Of a stretch of DNA of 64,000 nt, positions 8,234-16,531 are shown piece after piece (positions within the stretch are counted from its first letter, which is position 1; every line of letters starts with the position of its first letter). This DNA comes from Ardenticatenaceae bacterium (GTDB taxonomy: Bacteria; Chloroflexota; Anaerolineae; Promineifilales; Promineifilaceae): NCBI GenBank assembly GCA_020634495.1, contig JACKBR010000004.1:1-64000 (forward strand), in the 5' to 3' direction. The notes under the pieces are model-generated. The model was given only the letters and a program-made list of their open reading frames with translations, made no database searches and was not told the DNA's origin. The position numbers and the translations under genes were made by a program.

Positions 8234-8930
8234 CGACGCACCCCCGCTGCTGCAAACGGTACAGCGCCACGTTGGCCAGCAGCGACAGCAGCAGCAAAAT
8301 AAGCCCTAGGGCAATGGCCAGAGCAAACTGCTCCGCCGCGTTTCCGGGACGATGGCTGTTGTCAGCACCCGCGTTTCGCCGCGAATGTTTCCTCCTACCA
8401 AAATCAGGCCGCTCCACCTCGGAGATGATGCTGCCAAAGGCAGCCACGATGGCGGCAAATACGCCCAGCTTGGATTCCAGCAGCATTGTTTTGGCCAACT
8501 GCCAGCGGGTGGCTCCCAGGGCACGTAGCTGCAAGGGCAATAGGGGATCGAGGGATTGAACGGCCGTTAACGTCAATCCCACCACCAGCGGCCAGGCAAT
8601 AATCGTCTGCGCCATCACCATCGCCGACGGCGTAAACAGCCAGCCCAGCTCGCCCAGCGGCCCCTGATTGCTAAGCAGCAGGTAGACAAACAGCCCCACG
8701 ACCACCGGCGGCAGGCCCATCCCCGTGTAAATCAAAGGAATCACGCAGCCACCGCCAGGAAAGCGCCCCATCAGCCCCAGCAATGCGCCGACGGGCAGCC
8801 CCAACAGCAGCGCCAGCAGCAAGGCAATCCCCGTCACCCGCAGCGTCAGCCCCACAATGGCCAAAAGCTCCGGATCGCCAGAAATCAATAATTGAAAAGC
8901 GTTGAGGAAAGCGTCTATCAGCGTCTGCAT
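8230..8930 (-). CDS. tupB: Tungstate/molybdate ABC transporter permease (frameshifted)
   Basis: Start at ATG 8930 (MQTLIDAFLNAFQLL); an upstream extension to 9083 would run through a dispersed repeat and is rejected. Five or six membrane helices of the TupB/CysT type, with the EAA cytoplasmic loop region LQLRALGATRWQLAKTML. After IISEVE the frame is lost (around 8410) and recovered in another frame (NIRGETRVLTTAIV), then again near 8340 before LALAIALGLILLLLSLL. All breaks are single-base losses in runs of G or C. Repaired, it ends in a stop overlapping the tupC ATG as ATGA. Forms the membrane channel for tungstate or molybdate. Confidence 0.8.
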
Positions 8931-8937
8931 AAAAAGG

Positions 8938-9006
8938 AGATTGGAGACTGGAGATTTGAGATTGGATGGTGCAAAAAAATCTCCAATCTCTAATCTCCAA
9001 TCTCTG
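8938..9006. repeat. GAGATTGGAGACTGGAGATT dispersed inverted repeat
   Basis: Left arm GAGATTGGAGACTGGAGATT, right arm AATCTCCAATCTCTAATCTC; the arms are complementary and could form a stem between tupA and tupB. The same family occurs at about 17346, 51290 and 57961-58024. Confidence 0.75.
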
Positions 9007-9009
9007 CTT

Positions 9010-9867
9010 TTATTGGTCGCGCCAGGCCTGTGAATCCGGGTAGAAGAGCGGTTGGCCGAACGTGTCAATGCCGTAGTCGGCAATCACCGACTGCGTGTCT
9101 ACGCTGGTGAGCCATTCCACAAACTCATTGGCCAACTCATTGTTGATGTTGCCCTTGTCCGGGTTCACCGGGATGACGCCGTACGGATTGTACAGCGACA
9201 AATCGGCATTTTCATCAATGCTGCTGCCCCCCACCATGATCGCCAGATTCGGCAAACTATCCCGCTGGCTCAAAAAAGTGCCGCGATCAGTGATGGTGTA
9301 CGCGCCGCTTTCACTGGCAAAGCGCAGCGTGTCGCCCATGCCCTGGCCCAGCGATTTGTACCAATCGCCTTCAGGGTCGCTGGGCAGCCCCGCCGCTTCC
9401 CACAGCGAGCGTTCTTTGGAATGCGTGCCACTGTCATCCCCCCGCGAGGCCCAGGTGGCTTCCGCTTCGGCAATGGCCGTCAGCGCATCGGACGCCAGCG
9501 CCATGCCCTGAATGCCTGCCGGGTCATCAGCTGGCCCCACGATGATGAAATCGTTGTACATCACATCAGACCGCTCAGTGCCGTGTCCATCGGCCACAAA
9601 GGCATCTTCGCGGCTGCGGGCGTGGACCAAAATCACGTCGGCGTCACCGGCTTCACCCAGGGCAATGGCCTGGCCTGTGCCCACGGCCACCACGTCCACG
9701 CGGGCGTTGTACTGTTCCTCAAAATCGGGCAAGATCGCTTCCAACAGGCCAGAATCTTCGGTGCTGGTGGTGGTGGCCAGCCGCAGCACCTCCGGTTCAC
9801 TGGAACCACACGCCACCAGAAAGAGAACGGCCGTACCCAAAACTAATAATCGCCAAAACTTCACCAT
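9010..9867 (-). CDS. tupA: Tungstate-binding lipoprotein
   Basis: 285 residues. Lipoprotein signal peptide with lipobox LVACGS (Cys20). Mature protein begins LRLATTTSTEDSGLL: the TTTS motif is the anion-binding signature of TupA-type tungstate receptors, distinguishing them from ModA. Later GTGQAIALGEAGDADVILVH and the DNDFIIVGP-like MYNDFIIVGPADDP are also family hallmarks. Captures tungstate (possibly molybdate) outside the membrane and hands it to TupB. GAGGAGG precedes the start; a ModE-like operator lies just upstream. Confidence 0.92.
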   Translation of the reverse strand: MVKFWRLLVLGTAVLFLVACGSSEPEVLRLATTTSTEDSGLLEAILPDFEEQYNARVDVVAVGTGQAIALGEAGDADVILVHARSREDAFVADGHGTERSDVMYNDFIIVGPADDPAGIQGMALASDALTAIAEAEATWASRGDDSGTHSKERSLWEAAGLPSDPEGDWYKSLGQGMGDTLRFASESGAYTITDRGTFLSQRDSLPNLAIMVGGSSIDENADLSLYNPYGVIPVNPDKGNINNELANEFVEWLTSVDTQSVIADYGIDTFGQPLFYPDSQAWRDQ

Positions 9868-9897
9868 CGCAACCTCCTCAGCTTAAAATCGGGTTTT

Positions 9898-9924
9898 ATC
9901 GCTATGATGAACGATCATAACGCT
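9898..9924. promoter_or_regulatory. ModE-like operator upstream of tupA
   Basis: Near-perfect inverted repeat with half-sites ATCGCTATGAT (9898-9908) and ATCATAACGCT (9914-9924) separated by 5 nt. The E. coli ModE site is ATCGCTATATA, a 6-7 nt spacer, then TATATAACGAT, so the outer ATCGCTAT and ATAACG bases are shared. It lies 31 bp before the tupA ATG, next to a gene for a ModE-like protein. Confidence 0.6.
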
Positions 9925-9980
9925 GTGGAAGTATATGAAATTTCAGGTGGGTGTCAATTGGCGGAGGCTCAAAATAGAGG

Positions 9981-10050
9981 TGTCATTCCCGCGAAAGCGG
10001 GAATCCATTTTCAGCAAAAGTTGTGGATGCCCGCCTGCGCGGGCATGACA
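9981..10050. repeat. REP-like double hairpin (ATTCCCGC-GCGGGAAT type)
   Basis: Two consecutive perfect hairpins: ATTCCCGC GAAA GCGGGAAT (9985-10004) and ATGCCCGC...GCGGGCAT (10027-10046), with TGTCAT and ATGACA as the outer ends. A repetitive extragenic palindrome pair of the kind spread in many genomes; no transposase nearby. Confidence 0.75.
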
Positions 10051-10077
10051 TGCTAAATACCTATCCGAATATTAGCC

Positions 10078-10146
10078 ACAGAGTGCACAGAGGTTTTTGA
10101 GTTTAGGTTCAATGCCTCTGAATTCTCTTTTTCCTCTGTGGCTTTT
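10078..10146. repeat. CACAGAGTGCACAGAG dispersed repeat
   Basis: AGCCACAGAGTGCACAGAGG followed by TTTTGAGTTTAGGTTCAA and CCTCTGTGGCT. A near copy lies at 49812-49882 next to the isolated EutN gene, and a shorter one at 22970. The ends (AGCCACAGAG / CTCTGTGGCT) are inverted. Confidence 0.7.
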
Positions 10147-10157
10147 TCGGATAGATT

Positions 10158-10511
10158 CTAAACTGAATGATCTGCGAGCAGGGGGGCGAGAACGGCCGTA
10201 AACCGGTCTTCCATCTGCTGCTCAATCTCCTGACTAAACTGGGCAAAAGCGGCGATGAGCGCTTCTGCCAATGGGGTGAGCTGTGCCCCGCCGCCGCGCC
10301 GTCCGCCAACTTGCGTTTCCACCAGCTTTTGCCCCAGGCGCGTTTCCATCTCATTGATTTTTTGCCAGGCGGTGCGGTAATGCACGTCCATCGCCGCCGC
10401 TGCGGCGCTAATGGAGCCGGTGTCGGCCACGGCTTGCAGCAGCGCCATGCGCCAGATGGAGAAGACGACGTCGCCTTCGTTTTCTAACCACAGGTTTAAG
10501 CGAGGCTTCAT
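10158..10511 (-). CDS. ModE-like winged-helix regulator (N-terminal domain only)
   Basis: 117 residues from ATG 10511, chosen over the longer frame from 10586 because AAAGGAA sits 5 nt upstream and the extra residues derive from a dispersed repeat. Sequence LWLENEGDVVFSIWRMALLQ then ADTGSISAAAAAMDVHYRTAWQ is the LysR-like wHTH of ModE, with the GGRRGGGAQLTPLAEALIAAF wing and helix. It lacks the C-terminal TOBE/Mop molybdate-binding domain of E. coli ModE, so metal sensing must differ. Probably controls tupABC through the palindrome at 9898-9924. Confidence 0.85.
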   Translation of the reverse strand: MKPRLNLWLENEGDVVFSIWRMALLQAVADTGSISAAAAAMDVHYRTAWQKINEMETRLGQKLVETQVGGRRGGGAQLTPLAEALIAAFAQFSQEIEQQMEDRFTAVLAPLLADHSV

Positions 10512-10596
10512 ACGAGTTCCTTTGGTGATCAGTGGTCGGTAATCCGTAATCGGTAATCCGTTTACCGATAACCGTTCACCGACCACCGATTACCGA

Positions 10597-11739
10597 CTAA
10601 ACGCCAAAAACATGCGTCAACACCGTGGCCGCCGCACCGCCCACGCTTTGCAGCAGGCCAATTTGGGCATTTTTTAGCTGATTCTTGCCCGCCTGCCCGG
10701 TGAGCTGCTGCACGATTTCGGCCGTTTGGTATAGTGCCGTAGCCCCAATTGGATGTCCGCGGGCCTTCAGGCCGCCCAGCGTGGCGATGGGGATTTTTCC
10801 GCGAAGACCAATCTGTTTGTCGGCGGCCAGCCGCCAGCCTTGCCCAGGGCTGGCGAAGCCGACCGCTTCCAGCAGCAAACAGGCCATGATACTGAAGGCG
10901 TCATGCGCTTCATAAAAGCTGATGTCTAGCTGGTTGACGTTGGCCTGGCGGAACGCTTTTTGGGCCGACAGCCGGGCCGCTTCCAGGGCCAGCGGGTTGG
11001 GGCGGTCGGCCACGCGGAAGCGGTCTGTGGCCACGCTGGAAGCCAAAATGTGGACGGGCTTATCGGTGTAGGCGCGGGCTTCGTTGCGCGGGGCCAGTAC
11101 CACGGCCGCTGCCCCATCGCAAATGGGGGAGCAGTCCAGCAGGCGAATGGGCGGGACGATGGTGCGCGATTGGCGTACATCCCGCGCCGAAATCTTTTTA
11201 TGGAACAGGGCGTTGGGGTTGGTGAGGGCGTTTTGGTGGGCGTTGACGGCAAAATTGACCAGCCCATCTTCCGGCATGTTGTGCCGTTCCATGTAAAGCC
11301 GCATCAAGTCCGCGTTTTTGCTGATGAGGGTGGCTCCGGCGGCAACTTCTTGTTTGGCATCCAGCGCTTTGGCCAGGGCTGGCGTGGCCGCTCCTTCGCT
11401 CATTTTTTCTACGCCAACGGCAACTGCCAGGTCTGCTTCTTCGCTGGCGACGGCGAGGTAGGCCAGGCGCAGCGCGGCGGCTCCGGTGGCGGTGGCCGCG
11501 CGCACTTGCAGCGCTTCGATGCCGTACAGTCCGGCTTCGTCGGCAATGAGCGCGGCGATGTGCTTCTGGTTTTGCAGCTCGTCGCTGAGCATGTTGCCCG
11601 CGAAGAGGGCGTCTACCTGATCCACACCCGCATCAGACATGGCCTGGCGAACGGCCGTTGCCCCCAGCCACCTTAAACTTTGTGCGTAAACCTTTTGCAC
11701 CGGCACCTGCCCGATGCCGACGATGCTGACTTGTCTCAT
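10597..11739 (-). CDS. Thiolase-like protein lacking the nucleophilic Cys
   Basis: 380 residues from ATG 11739 (MRQVSIVGIGQVPVQK); the ORF extension to 11817 crosses a terminator hairpin and is rejected. Two-domain thiolase fold of the archaeal/SCP2 type: VGVEKMS, EAHDAFSIMAC, GGLKARGHPIGATALYQ and a C-terminal SVGGAAATVLTHV are present. Where active enzymes have C-A-S-G, this protein has T-A-T-G (VRAATATGAAALRLAYLA), so the acyl-accepting cysteine is missing while the GHP histidine is kept. It may be a scaffold or act on pre-formed acyl-CoA without a thioester intermediate. No DUF35 partner is adjacent, unlike the second copy at 43351. Confidence 0.8.
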   Translation of the reverse strand: MRQVSIVGIGQVPVQKVYAQSLRWLGATAVRQAMSDAGVDQVDALFAGNMLSDELQNQKHIAALIADEAGLYGIEALQVRAATATGAAALRLAYLAVASEEADLAVAVGVEKMSEGAATPALAKALDAKQEVAAGATLISKNADLMRLYMERHNMPEDGLVNFAVNAHQNALTNPNALFHKKISARDVRQSRTIVPPIRLLDCSPICDGAAAVVLAPRNEARAYTDKPVHILASSVATDRFRVADRPNPLALEAARLSAQKAFRQANVNQLDISFYEAHDAFSIMACLLLEAVGFASPGQGWRLAADKQIGLRGKIPIATLGGLKARGHPIGATALYQTAEIVQQLTGQAGKNQLKNAQIGLLQSVGGAAATVLTHVFGV

Positions 11740-11749
11740 AATTCTTGAT

Positions 11750-11783
11750 AAGGTGACAGGCACTTCCAAAGTGCCTGTCACCT
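11750..11783 (-). terminator. Terminator-type hairpin after the DUF4177 gene
   Basis: AGGTGACAGGCACTT and its perfect complement AAGTGCCTGTCACCT separated by about 3 nt, 10 bp downstream of the DUF4177 stop and just before the thiolase-like gene. No clear U-tract on either strand, so it may attenuate rather than terminate. Confidence 0.55.
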
Positions 11784-11792
11784 CCTTCGCTC

Positions 11793-12062
11793 CTATGCCG
11801 GACGCTTGAACACGCAAAAATATTTATTCGTCCAGCGGCGCATACCGCCACCTTCGTGCATCAACACATCTTCATTGCTGCCCACAAAGGCGGGCTGCAT
11901 GTGTACCAATTCCCAGCCTTTGGCCCCCAAACGGTTCAGTTCGGGCATCATCAGTTCCGGGCTGTAACTGGCCAACTCTTCAGACTCGATTGAATAGGCC
12001 ATTGCCTCAGACCCCTGTTTGCTGGCTTCCAAAAATAGCGTGAGATATTCCCATTGTTGCAT
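11793..12062 (-). CDS. Small DUF4177-like protein
   Basis: 89 residues, starting MQQWEYLTLFLEA with AAGGAA upstream. The pattern WEYLTL ... LNRLGAKGWELVHMQP ... RWTNKYFCVFKRP is the DUF4177 fold (W-E-Y at the start, L-N-x-L-G-x-x-G-W-E-L in the middle, F-K-R-P at the end), usually 55-90 residues of unknown role. Lies between CoA-transferase and thiolase-like genes on the same strand and may be co-transcribed with them, though hairpins separate the three. Confidence 0.75.
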   Translation of the reverse strand: MQQWEYLTLFLEASKQGSEAMAYSIESEELASYSPELMMPELNRLGAKGWELVHMQPAFVGSNEDVLMHEGGGMRRWTNKYFCVFKRPA

Positions 12063-12091
12063 GTGATTTTCCTTATTTCAGAAATACAAAA

Positions 12092-12157
12092 CGAGGAGTG
12101 AGCATCCTCAGATGCGAACGGGTTCAGCAAGGACGCATCTGAGGATGCTTTCTCCTC
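12092..12157 (-). terminator. Long hairpin after the CoA-transferase gene
   Basis: AGCATCCTCAGATGCG (12101-12116) pairs perfectly with CGCATCTGAGGATGCT (12134-12149), and the flanks GAGGAG / CTCCTC extend it. Lies immediately 3' of the CoA-transferase and 5' of the DUF4177 gene; likely terminator or mRNA-stability stem. Confidence 0.6.
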
Positions 12158-12159
12158 GG

Positions 12160-13373
12160 TTAAATGACGCCTTCGGTCTTTAGAGAATCTATTGCATTCG
12201 CATCATAGCCCAGCAACGATTGCAAAATTTCGGCCGTGTGCTGGCCGAGGGTGGGCGGCGGGTAGCGCACGCTGGTGGGCGTGGTGGGGATTTTGAGCGG
12301 CGAGTTGACCAGCGGCACGCTGCCTGCGGTGGGATGGGGCACATCGAGCCGGGTATTGCGGGCTTGCACCTGCTCATTGGCAAACACCTGGGCCATGTTG
12401 TTGATCGGCGCGGAGGGGATGCCGACCTCGTCGCAGAGGGCCATCCATTCGGCGGCTGTGCGGCTGGCGAACAGCTCGTTGAGCATGGCGACGACGAGGT
12501 CGCGGTGAGCCAGGCGGGCGGTGTTGGTGGCAAATCGTTCGTCCGTGATCCATTCGGGGTGGGAAACGGCCGTACAAAAACTTGCCCCACTGATGATCAT
12601 TGCCACAGGCAAGGCAAACTGCTGGTCACTCGCCTGGAACTCCTGGTAGGGCACAATGTTGGGATGTCCGTTGCCGAAGCGCCCCGGCAGCTCGCCAGAC
12701 ACCAGATGGTTACTGGCCACGTACGACATCAGCGCCACCTGCGAATCAAGCAGGGCCATGTCGATGTACTGCCCCTCGCCGGTGCGCTCGCGGGCAAACA
12801 GGGCAGCCAAAATCGCATTGCAGGCAAAATGCCCGTCGCCAAATCGGCAATGGCGATGCCCGCGCGGGTCATGCTGCCATCGGCAGGCCTGTCACGCTCA
12901 TGAAGCCGCCCATCGCCTGCACCATGAAGTCGTAGCCCGCCTGGTCTTTGTACGGGCCGTCGTTGCCGTAGCCGGTGATGGAGCAGTAAATGAGACCGGG
13001 GCGCAGCTCCTGGAGCACGTCGTAATCGAGCCCCCAGCGGGCCAGCGTGCCGGTACGAAATTTTCTACCAGCACGTCCCCTCGCGAATCAAGCTTTTTGA
13101 GAATTTCTAGCCCTTTGGCCGATTTGAGGTTAAGCGTAAGGCTGCGCTTGTTGCGGTTGGCGGACAAAGTAAGGCCGCCTCGCCGCGTTCGCCATCGGGG
13201 GCAGCGGTGAAGGGCGGTCCCCAGTGGCAGGTGTCGTCGCCGCGACCGGGCGCTTCAATTTTAATGACGTCCGCGCCCAAATCGCCCAGCATTTGGGTGC
13301 AGTACGGTCCCGCCAACACGCGAGTCAGGTCAATTATGCGAATGCCGTCTAGCAGGCCGGGTTTGTGGGTCAT
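12160..13373 (-). CDS. CaiB/BaiF family CoA-transferase (frameshifted)
   Basis: About 400 residues if repaired, the usual length for class III CoA-transferases. N-terminal piece (start 13373) has [18 protein letters not shown] and [20 protein letters not shown], with the CoA-contacting region and the family Asp expected in the next piece. The frame shifts near 13165 ([21 protein letters not shown]), 13050 (missing G in CCGGGC), 12875 and 12825, then runs intact from 12810 to the stop ([20 protein letters not shown], the typical C-terminal region). All breaks are one-base changes in short homopolymers. Transfers CoA between an unknown acyl-CoA donor and an organic acid, probably in the catabolic pathway with the neighbouring thiolase-like protein, molybdenum hydroxylase and amidase. 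Confidence 0.8.
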
Positions 13374-13383
13374 GGGGTTTTCT

Positions 13384-13480
13384 CCGTGGTCGGTAATCAG
13401 TAGGTCAGTATTCAGTAATCAGTGTTCAGTTATCGGACTGAATACTGATTACTGACTCACTGATTACTGCTGACTGGTAA
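13384..13480. repeat. AGTAATCAGT dispersed inverted repeat
   Basis: CAGTATTCAGTAATCAGTG units followed by ACTGATTACTGACTCACTG units; the two halves are complementary. Ends just before the promoter of the molybdenum-hydroxylase genes. Confidence 0.75.
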
Positions 13481-13482
13481 GT

Positions 13483-13511
13483 TTGACAAGATACGGCCGT
13501 TCCAAGATAAT
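13483..13511 (+). promoter_or_regulatory. Sigma-70 type promoter of the molybdenum-hydroxylase genes
   Basis: TTGACA at 13483-13488, 17 nt spacer, GATAAT at 13506-13511. The spacer contains an ACGGCCGT octamer. Predicted start near 13518 leaves a 5' leader of about 94 nt before ATG 13612. Confidence 0.65.
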
Positions 13512-13611
13512 ATTTTTCCCTCTCAACACGATGTGTAAAAAGGGTTCATCTGCCGTATGATAGATGATAAGAAGCCACCCATTTTTACGCAAGCAGATAA
13601 GGATTTCTCGC

Positions 13612-14488
13612 ATGAAACCAGCTCCCTTTGAATATGTAGCGCCCGATTCGTTGGACGGTGCGCTGGCGGCAATGCAGCAGCATGGGTTTGACGCCAAACC
13701 GCTGGCCGGTGGCCAAAGTTTGGTGCCGGTGATGAACTTTCGCCTGGCGCAGCCGGGTGTGCTGATTGATTTGAACGGCGTGCCGGGGCTGGACGGTATC
13801 TGGCAGGCTTCTGACGGAGCGCTGCATTTTGGCAGCATGGTGCGCAAAGCCGCCTGGAGCAAGAGCCGTTGGTAGCCCAGCACCAGCCGCTGCTGGCCGA
13901 GGCGCTGCCCCACATCGCCCATCCTCAAATTCGCAATCGCGGCACCTTTGGCGGCAGTCTGGCCCATGCCGACCCGGCGGCTGAGCTACCCGTGATTGCT
14001 GTGGCGCTAAACGGCCGTATCAAACTCCAATCTGCCGCTGCGGGTGAACGCTGGATCGCTGCCCGTGACTTTTACACCAGCCTGTTTACCACCGACATCG
14101 GCGATCGAGGAGCTGCTGGTGGAGATTGCCCTGCCGCCGTTGCCCGCTGGAACCGGCACGGCCTTCACCGAAATGGCCCGGCGGCATGGCGATTATGCGC
14201 TGTCTGGTGTGGCGGCGTTGGTGACGGTGGATCAGCGGCGTCTGTACGGACGCCCGACTGGTTTACCTGAATGCGGGTGAGGTGCCGATGGTGGCGGCGC
14301 AGGCGGCGCAAATGCTTGTTGGGGAACGGCCGTCTGAGGAGATTTTGCTGGAAACGGCCGTAGCCGCCAGCCAAAACGAAATCAACCCTCGCGGTGACAT
14401 CCACGCCACTGCCGATTACAAACGCCACCTGGCCAAAGTACTCACTGTCCGCGCCTTGAAGCAGGCGTTTGCGCGGGCAAATGATTAA
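13612..14488 (+). CDS. Molybdenum hydroxylase FAD-binding subunit (CoxM/XdhB type, frameshifted)
   Basis: Start MKPAPFEYVAPDSLDGALA. FAD-binding motifs of the PCMH fold are clear: AKPLAGGQSLVPVMNFRLA (first FAD motif, A-G-G-Q-S) and, after a frame change at about 13860, IRNRGTFGGSLAHADPAAELP (second motif, T-[IF]-G-G-[NS]). Two further one-base breaks occur near 14105 and 14270; the C-terminal domain follows to 14488. Repaired length about 290 residues, normal for CoxM. Passes electrons from the 2Fe-2S subunit to FAD and an acceptor. Followed by the 2Fe-2S subunit; the large subunit is 20 kb away at 35951. Confidence 0.85.
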
Positions 14489-14495
14489 ATTCTCT

Positions 14496-14549
14496 CGTAG
14501 CCGCAGATTCTTTCTGCGCTCTTTTTTCGCGGTAAGAAACCGCGGCTAC
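14496..14549. terminator. Hairpin after the FAD-binding subunit gene
   Basis: GTAGCCGC at 14496-14503 pairs with GCGGCTAC at 14542-14549, with CGCGGTAAGAAACCGCGG as an additional inner stem. Directly 3' of the gene; could terminate or belong to the dispersed repeats that follow. Confidence 0.4.
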
Positions 14550-14566
14550 ACAAACGGACTTTTACA

Positions 14567-14680
14567 TGTCATTCTGAGCGGAGCGAAGAATCCCTCTAAA
14601 CTAAATTGGGCAGAAATCTTGATCAACAAAGTTCGCTCTGTTTAGTATTTAGGGATGCTTCGGAGGACCTCAGCATGACA
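14567..14680. repeat. MITE-like element with TGTCATTCTGAG / CTCAGCATGACA ends
   Basis: 114 bp beginning TGTCATTCTGAGCGGAGCG and ending in CTCAGCATGACA, the imperfect reverse complement. No coding content. It separates the two molybdenum-hydroxylase subunit genes. The element type (GTCATTCTGAGCGGAGCGAA) is widespread in environmental bacteria. Confidence 0.65.
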
Positions 14681-14723
14681 TTTTCTGGTAGAAAGTTTTA
14701 CAAACTATCGAACGGATCATGAC

Positions 14724-15211
14724 ATGATGAACATTGCACTATCAATAAACGGAAAAACGTACGAAAAAGAAGTTGAGCCACGGATGCTGCTGAGTGATTT
14801 TTTGCGGCATGAGTTAGGGGTTGACGGGGACGCATGTGGGCTGTGAGCAGGGGGTTTGCGGTGCCTGCACGATTTTGTTTGACGGCGAGCCGGTGCGCTC
14901 CTGCCTGATGTTTGCCGTGCAGGCCCAGGGCCACGACCTGACCACCGTGGAAGGGCTGGCCGAAAGCCAGGCAGATTTGCATCCCATCCAGCAAGCGTTT
15001 TGGGAGGCTCATGGCTTGCAGTGCGGTTTCTGCACCCCAGGCTTCCTCATGACCCTGGTGCCGTTTGTGGAAGCCCATCCCAACCCTACGGAAGCCGAAA
15101 TTCGGGAGGCGATTTCTGGCAATTTTTGCCGCTGCACGGCTACCAACACATCGTCAGGCGGTGCAAATTGCGGCGCAAAAAGTGCACGCGCCCCAACAGG
15201 GGGGCACATGA
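14724..15211 (+). CDS. Molybdenum hydroxylase 2Fe-2S subunit (CoxS type, frameshifted)
   Basis: Starts MMNIALSINGKTYEKEVEP. The plant-ferredoxin-like N-terminal cluster motif is VGCEQGVCGACTILFDGE (C-x4-C-x2-C), then the C-terminal helical cluster motif LQCGFCTPGFLMTLV and ISGNFCRCT. The frame shifts near 14817 (an extra G in TTAGGGGTTG) and near 15140-15165 (two lost bases), all in homopolymers; repaired it ends at TGA 15209-15211, overlapping the next start as ATGA. About 160 residues, as expected. Carries electrons from the molybdenum site to the FAD subunit. Confidence 0.87.
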
Positions 15212-16507
15212 AACGAATCAATTTGGATGCCTCGCTCACGGTGATTGCCAGCGAATTGCGCAGCGGTGGCTGGCCGTTGCTGGATTATCTGGCCAAACTG
15301 GAGAAGCGGTTTAACGAACGCGAACCAGACGTTTGCTGGCTTTTGTGCCGGAAGACGGCCGTTTCCCCGCCTGCAACAACAAGCCCAGAACCCTCGACAA
15401 ATTCCCCAACCCAGCCGACCGTCCTCCATTATTTGGCATTCCTGTGGGCGTAAAAGACATCTTTCAGGTCGATGGCTTTACCACGCAGGCAGGCAGCCGA
15501 CTGCCAACTGAACTTTTGCAAGGCAGTGAAGCCCCTAGCGTGACGGCCTTGCGGCAGGCAGGGCGCTCATTTTAGGCAAAACGGTCACCACCGAATTTGC
15601 TTACTTCGGCCCTGGCCCTACGCGCAATCCGCACAATCCGGCGCACACGCCCGGCGGCAGCAGCAGCGGATCGGCAGCTGCGGTGGGCGCTGGCATCGCT
15701 CCGCTCACCTTTGGCACACAGACGATTGGTTCCGTCAATCGTCCGGCGGCATTTTGTGGGGTGGTGGGGTACAAGCCCACTTACGACCGCATCGACAAAT
15801 CTGGCGTGCTGCCGCTGTCTGTTTCGCTGGATCATGTGGGCATTTTTACAAACGATGTTGCCGGGATTGAACTCACGGCTGGATTGTTATGTCAACATTG
15901 GCAGCTGATGGTCACGGAAAAGAAACCGGTGTTAGGCATTCCAGAAGGGCTGTATTTACAGCGGGCAACTGCCGAAGGGCGCAAGCATTTTCGGCAATGG
16001 TGCCGACGGCTGCACGACGCCGGGTTTATTGTGAAATCAGTCGAGGCGATGCCCGATTTTGACAAAATTTATGAGCGGCATAATTTGATTGTGGCGGCCG
16101 AGGCGGCGCGATTCCACGAAGCGTGGTTTGCTGAACATGCCGAGAAGTACCATCCCAAAACGGCCGAACTCATCCAGCGCGGTCAAAAAGTGACGGACGC
16201 CCAGCTCAAAAAGGCGGTAAACGGGCGCGCCACGCTGCGCGAAAAGCTGCTGCAATTGATGGACAAACAAGGGCTTGATTTGTGGCTCTCGCCCGCAGCG
16301 CCCGGCGCGGCTCCTGCCGGGCTGGACAGCACAGGCGATCCGGTGATGAATTTGCCGTGGACACATGCCGGGCTGCCCACGCTGACGCTGCCAGCGGGCA
16401 AAAACAAGGCGGGTCTGCCGCTGGGTTTACAGCTGACGGGCCGCTGGTTTGGCGATGAGGCGATGTTGAGCTTTGCCTGCCAGCTTGAGCCATTGGTAAA
16501 AAACTAA
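15208..16507 (+). CDS. Amidase signature family hydrolase (frameshifted)
   Basis: Translationally coupled to the 2Fe-2S gene. The Ser-cisSer-Lys triad is visible in pieces: lysine in GIPVGVKDIFQVDGF, and the Gly/Ser-rich loop in TPGGSSSGSAAAVGAG; the remaining fold (VNRPAAFCGVVGYKPTY, later PWTHAGLPTLTLPAGKN) is intact to 16507. Frame changes near 15345, 15565 and 15685 are single-base. Repaired length about 430 residues. Hydrolyses an amide; coupling to a molybdenum hydroxylase suggests ring hydroxylation followed by deamidation of an N-heterocycle or similar, which is inference. A normally conserved T-I-G-G-S before the first Ser is here TIGSVNRP. Confidence 0.82.
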
Positions 16508-16531
16508 CGCAAAGGCGCAGAGGCGCGGAGA

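Noticed and set aside
7471..8930. Programmed frameshifting in tupBC
   Set aside because: Breaks are many, at different homopolymers, without slippery heptamers plus pseudoknot; sequencing error is simpler.
9981..10050. Integron attC site or transposon end
   Set aside because: Only REP-type stems; no integrase or transposase nearby and no attC core sites.
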